Source of the DNA: Apophysomyces variabilis
Taxonomy: Eukaryota; Mucoromycota; Mucoromycetes; Mucorales; Mucoraceae
Length of the DNA: 64,000 nt
NCBI GenBank assembly: GCA_002749535.1
Contig: MZZL01000408.1
Span: forward strand, 1,045,465-1,109,464
Direction of reading: 5' to 3'
Shown here piece by piece: positions 1-11,125 of the stretch (positions are counted from its first letter, which is position 1; each line of letters begins with the position of its first letter). A model generated the notes under the pieces. That model searched no databases. It was not told the origin of the DNA and saw only the letters and a program-made list of their open reading frames with translations. Both the position numbers and the translations under genes were made by a program.

Positions 1-2688
1 GCACGAAGAGCTAAATTGCTGGAAAAAGGCTATACATAACATCCTGAAACTGGGCAACAGAATCGGTCCATGGCACTTTCCTGAAGCGTAAAAGACGAAA
101 AGTTGTGAATTTGGTAAAAGAAAGGTCGGCATAATCGATGGAAAAAGTATTGACTATTTGTTGCTATTATTAAACTCCGATAGTCAGTAAATACCCGCTT
201 GAGCGTCGCGTCTTCGCAACACTTCTTCCATGTTCCGGGATCATGCTAAGCGGCAAACGCAAATCGCGCGATATTAACCAAAATAAAACGGTATTAAGGA
301 CAAAAAATTCTAAAACAATGCCGCAACAGTCATCTGGTAGCTCATTCCAGACAAAGGAAACCGAATTGCAGGCAGGTCTTTTATTTGTACTAAACCATTC
401 TTGACCATGTTCACGCCACTCTTCCATTAGAGCACCACGACAATTCAGGTAGATCTGTGTGAGATCGATTAAAATATTTGCATTAAAAACATAGCTACCA
501 TGGGTGTCACAGATCTTATTGCCAGCTTGCATGAACAGTTTCCTTTACCTGAGACAACCAACACGCAAAATGCAAACCTGCAGACGCAGCGGGCCAATGA
601 AGAAATATAAGAAAGAGTAACACTTAACTTTACGTGGAAAACGTTAACGCTTCCTTAGCTATAGTAGTGCCGAAGACTATATGACAAAGTAAGTCTGTTA
701 TTAATAATGATGGGTTATATGGCTGGAGGAGGTGAGAATTGCATCTAAAATCAACAGATCGCCCAATGATCACTTAAGAAACACGGCTAATACGTAATAG
801 CTATGTAGTTAAGTACGCAATGGTACTGACTACCATATCTTAGGGCGGTCGCAGAGTAATTAAGTACTTTGCGGATAGATGAAGATTCCGCAGAGTACAA
901 TAAGTTCGTTGATGCAGTGGCACAGGCATACTATTTAAGAACGCATTCCCGACTTTGGAAGAAGTTAAGACTTCGTGTTCTTAAATCGTAATGAGCATTA
1001 AGGGCGTCGACACACGGAATGGTTTGTATCCAGTGGCAAGTAAATTAGTAGACAAGATTGGTATCGTTTGAAGTTAGGACGTTGATGGTTAACTGTCTTC
1101 ATTCATAGTATTGTGAGATCATCGGAGAAAAGAGAACTCAATTGCATTCGGGGGTTGAGCCGTGGCTAAAAGCTTACCGTTTCCCCACGTCCAGCGTGCC
1201 ACTTGATAGATGTAAATGATTATATTACCCTCACGCAGTTTATGTTGGAAGAGTCTCGTTTTGCGAGACAGGATTTCTTAGAAGACGGCGCGTTCCTATA
1301 TTCCGTGGCAATAGTAGATTGTATCACAAAAGTATTGCTAAACAAAAGGCGGGGTACAGGTCGCCTACTCCCGACCTGCCATCATTCCACGACAGGCAAT
1401 ATGTCTTGTTTTAGTCGTGGCGTGGTATATCTTAAGTATATATTTCGGATAAGCTAATTTACATTGTGCCAGATGTAATATCAAATGGTCAAGAAAATTG
1501 AAATGCCGTCCCGAAACAGACCGCCTGGATCCGGTAGCAACTTTGCCTCCAGATCACGTTGGGAAGAGGCATACAGAGATATGCTGCAAAATAACGGTGT
1601 TTTAGGAAGAAACATCAATTGGACACGCGTCGAACAGCATATCACTGGGACCATAATGGAACAGACCGGAATACGGTCGTCGAACGAGGTGACACCGGTG
1701 CAAATGTTTGGCTATATCACTAGAGGAATGACGGATGATGCTTCCAATATGCATCATCAAGAGGAGAGCGAACTTTCCGATACGGAAAATACGTATGCAT
1801 ATCTTGGAGAGAGCGAAGTTGAATTTGATGAAAATGCATAATATCTTAGAATAGAACGTGTGCTTTATATTTATGATGCAAACAAAAGGACGCTGGTCTA
1901 AATGCTTGCTTAAACAATATGTGTACGGAGCGTGCCTAAAGACGAGAGAAGCATATGAAGCTACGAAGCTAATATAAGGCCTCAAATTGGCTTAGTAAGG
2001 TACTAGAGGCTTAATATATATGGAGAATCCACGAAAGGACCAATCAAGGCAGGTAAGCCTCTGATATCATTCTTAACCGCATCAGGGTTAGGGTAAGTTG
2101 AGAAATCTCAGACAGAGGGTTTCTGAGATCAGACTAGCCTGTTCTAGTCGGGGGGGGGGGGATCAGCTATTGAACCTCCAGAGGCCTCATTAGATTTCTT
2201 AATGTATTTTTAGCTTCTGTTGTAATTTGCGATGAATGCTTCATACATAAGGCCAAATAATTTGCCACTAGTAAACAAACAGAGCGCCTACTTCAGGTTA
2301 CTCTCTCACTCGGCAATAACATGGATTGGATGAAACAGAAACGCAGAAACATGTAAAGGAAAGAAAGCACAGAAGGAATAATTAATTGTGACAATTTATT
2401 TTCACGTTACTATGTTTTACTTTTGAATAGGCAGATTGAACCTTTCATATTCAGATATCAGGAGCTTAGCTAAATTTTCTGGCTACACCAGATACTCCCT
2501 GATTTGGCGAGATTAGCAGTGAATGAACCAAAACGAAGAAAGTACAGTCAATAGATATGAATCTATTTACACTGCGCTAAGGCATCGATAGAACATTCCC
2601 TTACTGGCTAAGTGAGAAGCATAGTATTGGTGGCAATAATACTTCTGAGTAACATGCTAAAAGAGATGACAGGAGTGTCTGGAATTTA
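1..2688. other. AT-rich intergenic stretch with orphan ORFs
   Basis: No recognisable gene family was found here. Two uninterrupted frames are worth recording: a minus frame at 170-532 (120 aa, no motif recognised) and plus frames at 1203-1841, listed separately. The stretch also holds a G homopolymer near 2150-2161 next to short inverted repeats. The right boundary is the start of a Tc1-type repeat. The region may be decayed transposon sequence, but that is inference. Confidence 0.4.
1485..1841 (+). CDS. Hypothetical acidic-tailed protein (118 aa), uncertain
   Basis: A 118-residue frame begins with a basic segment (MVKKIEMPSRNRPPGSGS), has a mixed middle and ends in an acidic tail rich in Glu, Asp and Ser. 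Composition is protein-like and not low-complexity, but no domain was recognised. A second plus frame at 1203-1457 stops 27 bases upstream and could be a 5' exon or an unrelated chance frame. There is no conserved neighbour and no clear splice pattern linking the two. It could be a small lineage-specific gene, a relic of a mobile-element gene, or chance. Confidence 0.25.
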   Translation: MVKKIEMPSRNRPPGSGSNFASRSRWEEAYRDMLQNNGVLGRNINWTRVEQHITGTIMEQTGIRSSNEVTPVQMFGYITRGMTDDASNMHHQEESELSDTENTYAYLGESEVEFDENA

Positions 2689-4256
2689 CTGTGTTTTTCC
2701 TATTTGCGTGTTTGTATTTTTTATTTGCGGAATCCAAAAAATGATTTTGCATGATTGGATGATATATTTGCAGTCAGACTACCCTTCTTTGCGTACGGCC
2801 GTGTCCATGTTCACTATTTACTGAGATAGTTTATTTCAAACCACAGCAAGACGAATTTAGTTAAAGAAGTGGTTCTCTATTTTTGCATCTAATGGAAAAC
2901 CTCTCAGAGTGTCTGATCCATTCTTGACAGTCTAAGCGCTTCACTTTTCGCGATGCTTGAAGGTTATCGTCACCCGTAAGGGCTCCTTTCTTACCCCAGC
3001 CTTCACTTTCACCCAAATCTCTTCTACTAAGTTGAGAAAGGGAGAGCCGGGAGGAAGATAGAGACATTATTATTCTTTTTCTTTGACCAACTGCTTAACC
3101 TTGACTGGTGTATGGATGGGTACATTATCCATGACAAGATAATAGACGTTCATTCCGTGGCAATCCAATCTTTTGTGATTGCCTAATAGACAAAGTTTAA
3201 GATACGATAGAAGAAAAGGAGAACATAACTACATGCAGGCAATATTAAAGTGGAATATAAGGCAATACAATTGAGCAGAACCGGAATTGGGTACCATTGC
3301 CCTGGCAGCTTCTGATACCATAACTGACAGAAACGGATATGATAGCATCAATGACGAATAGAAACGAACGAAGAGGGTAATTACCTCTACAGATGTCCCA
3401 TTCTGTTCAAGACCTTCTATCAGACTGAGACCATTTACTCTTGGGAAAATTGCTGTCTTATCTCTGAATTGTTGTGGATTTATCTAGTCCGGGCGAACAC
3501 TTGTATTACTGTGCGCCCAATAGGACATGTAAATAAAATAAATGCTTAATCCTGAATTGTTGTCATTCATATGACATCCATCGATTTCTTATCCATGACT
3601 GTGAGTTTTGACTTCAGTAATCTCGTACTATTTCCAAGCGAAGAGACGACACCTTTTGGCTCTTTGGCTCCGTTCTCCGAAATCGTCCCCGGTATGTACT
3701 TCGCATTGATTATATGTACAGAAAGGATGTCCCTCTTCTGTATCCTTTAGCCTGCATGACCTCTGTCCCGAACCACCTTGGTTGTGTAAGTGAGCTCTCT
3801 GCACTCCACTTGGTAAGTGAAAAAGAAATGTTGTCTGTTTATGCACAGTGTCATTCATTATCTTCTGCTTTCGAATCCTCGCCAGGTGTTACATCGCTTC
3901 AAGTCCTCTGCAGTGCGTTACACTCTAACCGGCCAATCCATGGAAGCCGTTGTCTCTCTCGCCGCCCCTACCGATAAGATGCGGGGCCGGCTCTTGTCCA
4001 AAGGCAGGATTACCGTTCGAGGGTAAGTAAAAAATTATGTCATGCTATCCTTCCATTTACTAACCATGAACATTCTTTTACGCTGCTCGAATGAATTTTG
4101 TGTCCGCGGAAGGACCAAGTTGAGGTAAGTAAAATATGTTTCCCGCATAATCCACTTACTAATGACGCATATTTCTATCCCTTTTAGCGCAAACTTGATC
4201 CTTGCATGGACGCAAAATTTATTTAGAGTAGTGTAAAAAATTGTTCAATAAACAGT
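2689..4256 (-). mobile_element. Tc1/mariner-type repeat, copy 1 (degenerate)
   Basis: This ~1.57 kb repeat is highly similar to blocks at 20228-21708 (same orientation) and 35371-36968 (inverted). It encodes, on the minus strand, remains of a DDE transposase. Around 3100-3160 there is a motif of the form YYLVMDNVPIHT (second catalytic Asp region). At 2861-3067 lies the C-terminal end with a WIRHSERFSIRC motif, and a frame-shifted IEEFW-like block. Stops and frameshifts break the gene. The likely left terminus is TA|CTGTGTTTTTCC at 2687 and the right terminus CAATAAACAG|TA near 4255, fitting a TA target. The right ~190 bp is a long imperfect palindrome, listed separately. An antisense plus-strand frame at 3714-3977 is conserved between copies but is probably a shadow. 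Confidence 0.75.
4065..4256. repeat. Long imperfect palindrome at the repeat end
   Basis: Left arm 4076-4138 (TTTTACGCTGCTCGAATG...) and right arm 4168-4238 are inverted repeats. The reverse complement of the right arm reads TTTTACACTACTCTAAATAA, followed by TTTTGCGTCC against TTTTGTGTCC in the left arm. A ~30 bp spacer separates them. The same structure ends the copies at 21.7 kb and 35.4 kb and occurs in diverged form at 4.6 and 54.4 kb. It resembles a MITE or a hairpin transposon end. Confidence 0.7.
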
Positions 4257-4258
4257 AT

Positions 4259-4596
4259 GTGCAGTACCATATTGCGGTATTTACAGACTATTTTGCGCAG
4301 ACAAAAAGGCCAAAATCTTACTTTGTCGAACACATGTTTCTGCGCCAATTGATAAACTATAGTTGTATGATAATGTGTGCTAATTTCAGTGACATTTCTA
4401 CTTTGTTCAACATAGACGAGTCTTTGTTTCATACACTATGTATTTTACCTAAAGTGAACTATGTCCTTTGTCTTGCCTGTTTTGTCGACTGTCCATGCAC
4501 GCGAAGCTCGGCCCCTTCTCGTCATTAGGTGGGACTACCATTTTGGGTGATAAGTATAAAAGACTGAAGAATTATTGTTCGATTTACTGGCTATAA
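4259..4596. other. Spacer between two palindromic repeats
   Basis: A 338 bp stretch with no supported gene. A plus frame starting at 4241 reads through it but has no recognisable motif. Confidence 0.4.
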
Positions 4597-4755
4597 ATTA
4601 ATTTTCACGCGGTTCGACAAAATTTTGCTTGTATCAAGGGATCAGGTTGATGCAAGTAAAATGTAGTAGCCGTATTGCTTGACTCACTAATGAGGTATAG
4701 TTGTTTTTTGTTTAGCGCAAGCTTCCTACTTCTGTGAGAGAAGAATTTGTGTAAA
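4597..4755 (+). repeat. Diverged solo copy of the palindromic repeat end
   Basis: Landmarks of the palindrome at 4065-4256 recur in the same order. They are a TTTTCACGC-GTTCGA-AAAATTTTGC start, GGATCAGGTTGATGCAAGTAAAATG, CTCACTAATGAGG in the spacer and TTTAGCGCAAGC in the right arm. The outer part of the right arm has decayed. No transposase-coding sequence accompanies it, so it is a solo end, a MITE-like copy or a relic. Confidence 0.55.
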
Positions 4756-5214
4756 CCAAAGCGACAAATGCTTCTATCGTGAAAATTAAATGTAGGGTAT
4801 GATTAGATGCGAGCGTAGATGCACAATCTAGGGTGCAGAAAATGATGATCATTACAACAATGCAGTAACAGCCCCGGTTACCCTTGTAGGGGGTTGACAG
4901 GTTTCCGAGTACTGCAAAAAGTCAGACCTAGCCAACCTATCGTATATAGTGTGGGCTACAGACAAAAGTCTAGGTACTATCTGACAAAACCAAAAAAACA
5001 GGCACTTTCTTCGAAAGAGTTTATCGAGATCTATACGCAGCCTATAGCGTGATGGCTTCGGTACGCTAGTGCTACTTCTACGAGTAAAGGAAAGCTAAGC
5101 AAGTAACTTATCCTTAATATTGTATATGTTTCTTGGTGTATAACTAGCATTGTATTATAACGATACTGTGTAACTATAGCGATTATTTTAATTATATGCG
5201 CACATCGCATGAAT
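4756..5214. other. 3' flank of the secreted-protein gene
   Basis: AT-rich, no gene seen. A minus frame at 5031-5252 overlaps the 3' end of the following gene and looks like chance. Confidence 0.4.
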
Positions 5215-5982
5215 TCATTCAAGATCAGGCGATTCATCCATATCCTTGCCATCCGGGCCTTTCGGGGTTTTTTTGTCCCCTGGAGTCGTTTGTAGACTTT
5301 GTGCTGGGCTCTCCGCTACATTTTGCGCTGGAGTCTTTGGTGGGACTTGAGCTGGAGTTTGAGCTGGAGGTTCAGGTGGAGTTTGAACTGGAGGCTCAGG
5401 TGGGGTTTGAGGTGTCTGCGGCTCAGGCTTGGTAGGAATGACTTTTCCAGGCCCGCCAGATGAATTTATCGGTCTAACTCCTCCTGCCTGACCGGAAGGG
5501 TTGGGTGTCGTAGTGGTTGTCGATGGCCCACCTGACTTTGGACTGTCTTCAATAAAATCATTTATTCCTGCGTCTTTCATCTTTTGTTGTGCTTCTAGGA
5601 GATGTCTGTTCAGAGTGTTCTCGAGTTTGCCCATAGCACTGTTAGCGTCCATTTCTGTTTCCACCAATTTTGGCTGTAGTCCCAGATCCCGCTTGGCTTT
5701 TAAAAGCCTCACAAGAAAAGCACGCTTCACAACGCGGCCATCGACTGGTTCTCTTTCAGGAACTACAACTTCCCCATTTGAACTCTCATTGTCTGGCGAA
5801 CGCTTAATCATTCCATTAAGTAAGTTGTCGCCTGTGGCAGTACTAGGCTGCACATCGATTAAATGCGAATTTCTTGTGGTATCAGTGCCAGCTGATCTTT
5901 CCGTTGAGTGAGCGTGAATGCTTGCGGCAGTTGCAACGGCAAAGAAGGCTGCGCTGGTAAACAAGATATTGTTCCAACGCAT
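5215..5982 (-). CDS. Secreted Pro/Thr/Gln-rich protein with dibasic sites
   Basis: A single-exon gene of 255 residues if translation starts at the ATG at 5982; an upstream in-frame ATG at 6006 would place eight polar residues before the signal peptide, so the inner start is preferred. Residues 1-20 form a signal peptide (MRWNNILFTSAAFFAVATAA). Three Lys-Arg sites (residues 60-61, 86-87, 97-98) look like Kex2 cleavage sites; VVKR followed by AFLVRLL is the best. The C-terminal third is a low-complexity tail of imperfect QTPPEPPxQTP repeats, then KTP/DGK-rich residues. No family was recognised. It is probably a secreted or wall-associated preproprotein. Repetitive DNA at about 5330-5440 encodes the tail and may vary in length between strains. 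Confidence 0.6.
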   Translation of the reverse strand: MRWNNILFTSAAFFAVATAASIHAHSTERSAGTDTTRNSHLIDVQPSTATGDNLLNGMIKRSPDNESSNGEVVVPEREPVDGRVVKRAFLVRLLKAKRDLGLQPKLVETEMDANSAMGKLENTLNRHLLEAQQKMKDAGINDFIEDSPKSGGPSTTTTTPNPSGQAGGVRPINSSGGPGKVIPTKPEPQTPQTPPEPPVQTPPEPPAQTPAQVPPKTPAQNVAESPAQSLQTTPGDKKTPKGPDGKDMDESPDLE

Positions 5983-8277
5983 GGTATCAGTAATACAAAA
6001 GGGCAAGGGAAGAAAATTACAACAAACAGCGAATTAACCAACATATATATTTATAATTATTTTACTCATAAGATACGAATGAGCGAAACGTGAAATTGCA
6101 TTGTCTGTTCTCCTCCTAAACAGCTCCTTTTTCTTAGTATCCCCTGTCTATCAGGGGCATTAACTCTACTATGTTCTCTGTCGGCTTATGATCATGTAGC
6201 ATTAGCGCAGATCTTCTAAACGTTGCAGTAAAGTGTATACATGGTTGGTTTGCTTATATATCTGTTTAAACAGTAAAAAGGCTCAGGTCATAGACAACAG
6301 CAACAAGGTGAAAGCCTTAAGAAAGGAGGGAATTCTTATTGGTAATTGTTCACTCGCCTGGCACATTGTTCAGAAATACCACTAGCTCCTTGGTATGACT
6401 CTGCTTTTAGAATACTGACACGTTTATCTGATGCAAGTTCCCCAATATAAACCCCTTTCTTCATGGTAGTTCTAGCATAGGTACGGTGTTCAATTATCAA
6501 AGAAGACATTAGATCCCTTCATTTTCATTGTATCGCCGCAGCATTAAGTCATCGATTTGATATCCGTGGAAAGGCAAAGTCAGATTTCAGCTCCCCGATC
6601 CTGGTACGCACTATACAAGTGCTTGTCTCCTTTTCTTCAATACGAATAGACAGCTACTTTGTTGTTATAAGTTCCAAGTAATTACGCAGATAATGCCCAT
6701 GTACTTCGCCATTTCAGAAAATAAAGTGACAAGATACGAGATCGCCATTTGTACTATTTGGAAATAATTATCTTTGCTAAACGCAACTATGACGACAGTT
6801 TAGTTTCACGAAGGAAACCTTGCTTACCTGCAGGGAACAGGAACGTAGTGGGTAATTTGAAGAATCATTTGTTGCCCCTTTTTGCTACGCTAACAAAGCA
6901 GAACATCAATCTATCCGGCTTTTTACTCTCCCCAATTTAAAATGCTACATCTTATACTAAGGATCAATATGAATCTCAGTTGATCCTTGCACATGTAATG
7001 CAGAGGGAGAATACGACGTGCTAGAGCTCCAAAAACTCCAAAGGAAAGTCTTGATTTCCATGGTACTTGCTGACGCCAGGGTATGTGTGTTATATCCTAC
7101 CTCTCGTATCGTATGGATCTGGACGCTTAACACTGTTTTCTTTTTCTGAAATATAGCATGTAGATTGTCCGTACAATATTTCACAAGGTTTTCGTGTATT
7201 ATAGGAAATTTATGCCGAGACTCTTTTCGTTATTTTTATGACTTGCTAGAAGCGGACGACGAAAGCATGCGGATATGGAGAAGCAAACTGCTTAAAGCTG
7301 TCTAAAAGTACAAGACGTGCTTATTCCGCGATACGGAATACAACGGAACAACATAGTGACGATCTGTTAAGTTGCATTACATCGCGCTTGTTATGCGTAG
7401 AACGAATATAGCGCTGCTTCTAGGTATGACCCTCGACAAACATGCAAATCAGAACCATTCAGTGCATTCTACTGCTTTTTATAACAATTGCAGAAAGACG
7501 CCTAGACAATAAATAAAGTGATACTTTGTATGATTATCTCTTCAAATTATACCACATGTTAACAACATTTTAGCAGGTGCTGCACAGACACCACTGGTTT
7601 GATATAATGAGCAAAAGATCGTACTTATACATAGCTCTACTGGATATACTCAGTAACATTATGAAAACCAAGGCTTTTCAGTGTGCCACGAAGGAAATTA
7701 GTAACATAGCATCAGAATCGCGGATATGCTAATTCTAATTTGCATCAAACAGCTGGTTAAATTAGCGGTGAAGCGATATGCATTAAGAGATTATAAGATG
7801 GCAAAGAAAACTCGTTTGTTCTGGCTGCAATGAGTCAATTCAATATACCTGGAAACAACATTAAAAAATGCTTCGTCATGATTTAGTAGAAACAGGGGGG
7901 AAAGACAGCGAAATAGCGTTGGCTTTTACTGCATTGGAATATGAACGAAAATTATGTAATTGCCATGGAGGGGGAGGGCTATCCCTGTGCATGGATTGAA
8001 TAGGATGAAGAGGCATGAGGTTGGTAGATATAGTACTGTTTTCTTTTTGAAATCATCTTCGCACCACTCGGCATTTCCTTTGCTCCATCAAAATGGCACA
8101 TTTGAGCTTACAGCTTATGTATTCTTTTTTCTTGATTCCGGCACTTACATTATTAAGGCATGCAAACTGTGGCTCCAGTTGGCACAAAAGTCTAGAGCGG
8201 CAGAAATTATTTCAAGTTGGTGTATCACTCGAAAAGTCAGGTTACTTACGTACCATAAATGTAACAATCTGAATCCC
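5983..8277. other. Gene-poor AT-rich region
   Basis: The first part is the 5' flank of the secreted-protein gene. The rest contains only short frames without recognisable domains. No tRNA, clear repeat family or conserved motif was identified by eye. It is probably decayed mobile DNA or true intergenic sequence. Confidence 0.4.
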
Positions 8278-8720
8278 TTACGGGAAGCCCAGGTCGGTAG
8301 TGGTAATATTTTGCTGATTCTGATTCTGAGATGGCCGGGAAAAGATGCTAGCTCTACATTCGCTGGACCACAGACGCATTGACATTGCGATCCAAAGAAC
8401 ACCACAGCTTTTACATACAAGGGCACCTGGATGAAAGACTTTGTCCGCTGTGTTTACATTCGCCAAGGTTTGTTGATGGCATGACTTACACATTTAGCAA
8501 AAAAAAGTATCATTAGCAGCTATATATATTCACGCAACAAACCAGAACTACATCTGTTAGAATTACCTGCGATGATAGCTATTCATCCAAGGTTAGAAGT
8601 AGAACTGAAACTCCTCTTTTCTCATCAGTAGAGTGTCGCAGAGCTTTCCGAAACCCTGGAAGGGCGAGCTTTGCACTACATGTCGCTGCGATATCAGAAG
8701 GTCCGGCTAACAAAGGCAAT
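8278..8720 (-). pseudogene. TnpB/Fanzor-like nuclease C-terminal relic
   Basis: On the minus strand a broken frame resembles the end of a TnpB/Fanzor-type RuvC nuclease. First comes VLLLTLDE-stop-LSSQ, close to the family's (V)DE-L-(T/S)SQ block. After a probable intron it continues as CKSC, 22 residues, then CKSC, the two Cys pairs of the OrfB zinc ribbon. After a one-base frameshift it reads LDRNVNASVVQRM, matching the RDxNAA-type motif that carries the last RuvC acidic residue. The in-frame stop, the frameshift and Asn where the Asp is expected make it non-functional. Upstream minus frames (8852-9130) may be more of it but are not recognisable. The assignment rests on motif order only. Confidence 0.5.
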
Positions 8721-10750
8721 CAACGGCATTTTTTCGTTGTTGTTGATGTTAAGCTCCTGTTTTGGTTAGCGGAAAAGTCTCCTGCTAATAGCCGTCAATC
8801 TCACAGACGATCCCGGCCGTTGGATATTTGTGCAAAGTATAGTTATTATTCTTATTTCATCTGGCTGAAATAAAAAAAAGCACTTTTGTTCCGTGAACTC
8901 CTGTACAGTTCGACGATTGTTGACGCTGTTTTGCTCGTTTTTCCTTTTCCGTTTCCTTCCTTAACGATTTCGCTTTGTATGCTTTCTTCGACAGTAATGA
9001 TAATTTTTTTCACCATTAATAAGTATATTCGCAACATTTTACTTCGCTCGCTGACCGTCTTGGTAGTCATAAAAGCGACTTCTGCATCTTTTAGCGTGAT
9101 AAAAGGTGTAAAAAGAGCTGCACGATGCAAAAAATAAGTAATGCAATTATTGGTCTTGCTAATCTGACTCTACTGTTATGGTGATTGGGAAATTGGATTC
9201 GATCTTCTGGATCCCCTGGTCTATGTTTTCATTGTTTAACTATTTATTTTTCCACATGAATACGGACAAACCCTACTATTATTCCGTTGAACACCGGTGA
9301 GCCTCACGTTGATTGTTCCCATGTCGATAAGACGCCGTAAACAAGTGACGGATTCCAGAATCTACTTCAATGGGCCGACGATACTCTTCAACTTTCTCGC
9401 TATTGAAGTGTTTAGTTTCGTAAATTCCCGGTTTTGTCATTGTTTGTACGTCTTGCTATAGAGAATTGCGAATATATATAGAATCCATCTGTCATAACTT
9501 CGTTACGGAACACTTGCTTCGCATCCATTCTATGTACATTCCATGATGATATCAACAAGTTTATAATGATTCTATCTTACTCTTGTAAAACCATATTTAT
9601 CCAGATCAAAGAATGGATTGAATCAACTAATGTCACTGTCGTAATCATTGCGAGAAGGTAATCTAGTAGACGATAAAGACGACAATGAGTTGGCAATGGC
9701 AGTGTTAAGCCTCTATGTAACTGATGGTAATGGCGGTAAAGAGAATAGCTTCGATATCAATGGTTTGCTTGTTTTTTCATCCTTCTCCACCTGACCAAGT
9801 GCAAGAAAACTACTTGCAGTCTCTGCTTCAAGGTGCCACAGAGTATATTATTCGAGTATATGCCGAACGGGTGGGAATAAACTTGCCAGGTTACGCCGAT
9901 AGCGCAGCCACGCCTCATGGCTGAAGACTGTCTTTGATATAGCTACCTTTGTATGTTCGATTATCTTACGCTCTTGATCAAAATTAAGAACGTTCGTGCT
10001 CCTTTAAGCACGACACAGTCCCTCCATGTGACATACATATCGTTGGTACTAGAGCCGAACAGCTAATGCTTAACGTTATCTTGTGGGATCAATCGGCTTA
10101 TGTATCGTTTCTAACTAACGCGAGCATCTTCCTCAGCCAATGTAAATTGTGAAAATGCAGTAACTATAGTAAACCCATCAGCTCTTCTAGTTTCTGTTCC
10201 ATTTGATTGGTTTCTGAAAGAATATTATTATAAATCAATAATGACCATGCAAGTGTATCTTTATTTTTACTCTTAAATATTAACAGAATTTGGACTAGGA
10301 ACAATAAAAAGCGGCTCCTTTCTTTAAACCTCGAGCGTTCTTGTACTGTGCTGGCGCGAAATTAACCTACTCACTGGTGTGTAAAAGTACTTTTCGAATG
10401 GCGCAAATTTCCTTGCAAAGAACTGGAATGAACCGTCTTGCCATCCTACCTTGAATCCCGCCTGGGTCGCACAATGTGTTCTTCTGGCTCTCTGGCGCTC
10501 AAACTGGCGATTGGTTTTCCGACGATGTCCCTTTCGAAGTCGGCCAGATTGTAGCTTCTTCCCGAAGCTTTTCCCTCCAACTGCTTGTCTGTATTAACTC
10601 GTTTCTTATTCCCCCCTATCTCTCTAGTTCCTTTTAGTTTAGTTTGGTGGCATTTTATTTCTTTTCTTTTAGCTTTAGTCGCATAACCTAGCCTGATACA
10701 TGACCAGCTCGCCTCTTCTTTCCAACGCATTGCTGGAAATAGACTTTTGC
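8721..10750. other. Gene-poor region with unassigned frames
   Basis: No gene family was recognised. Frames at 8852-9130 (minus, Lys-rich), 9724-9924 (plus) and 10446-10730 (minus, Lys/Arg-rich) are open but lack motifs or a plausible gene structure. The 8852-9130 frame lies just upstream of the TnpB/Fanzor-like relic in the same orientation and may belong to it. Confidence 0.35.
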
Positions 10751-10862
10751 AATGTATTTGCGTTAGCTAAAAGGCACTTTTGCGCTAGTGAACATGATAA
10801 CTTTCCATGGCCGCAAAACTTATTTTACAATAGCGCCAAATAGTAATTCAATAAACAGTAAA
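10751..10862 (+). repeat. Possible relic of the Tc1-type repeat end
   Basis: The segment CGCAAAACTTATTTTACAAT, followed shortly by TTCAATAAACAGTA, resembles the right terminus of the Tc1-type repeats (CGCAAAATTTATTTAGAGTA ... TTCAATAAACAGTA). Only ~50 bp is alignable by eye, so this is a weak call. Confidence 0.4.
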
Positions 10863-11125
10863 GTATCAGTCAAAAAAGGTTCATTACAGACAAAGCCTTG
10901 CAAATAGCAGTAGGTTATGAAAAATCATGCGAAGTGCTGTGACCGCAACTTCCAAATTCGTTCGACACGTTTCCCAATAGGGTTCGTCCACACTTCATTG
11001 CTTTCTCGAACGTTTTACGATGCTTGCCTCCACAAGCAGCTCGTGGAAGTACAAATGGCTTTATCTGTCTTGTAAGATGAACTATACATACTATCTGTAA
11101 AAGTTAATGCAAGTTTTACTTTTCC

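Noticed and set aside
3855..3890. TTCGAATCC segment resembling a tRNA T-loop
   Set aside because: It lies inside all Tc1-type repeat copies, and no acceptor stem, D-arm or anticodon arm could be paired around it.
10446..10730. Lys/Arg-rich 94-residue minus frame
   Set aside because: Composition suggests a basic protein, but there is no recognisable domain, start context or splicing partner.
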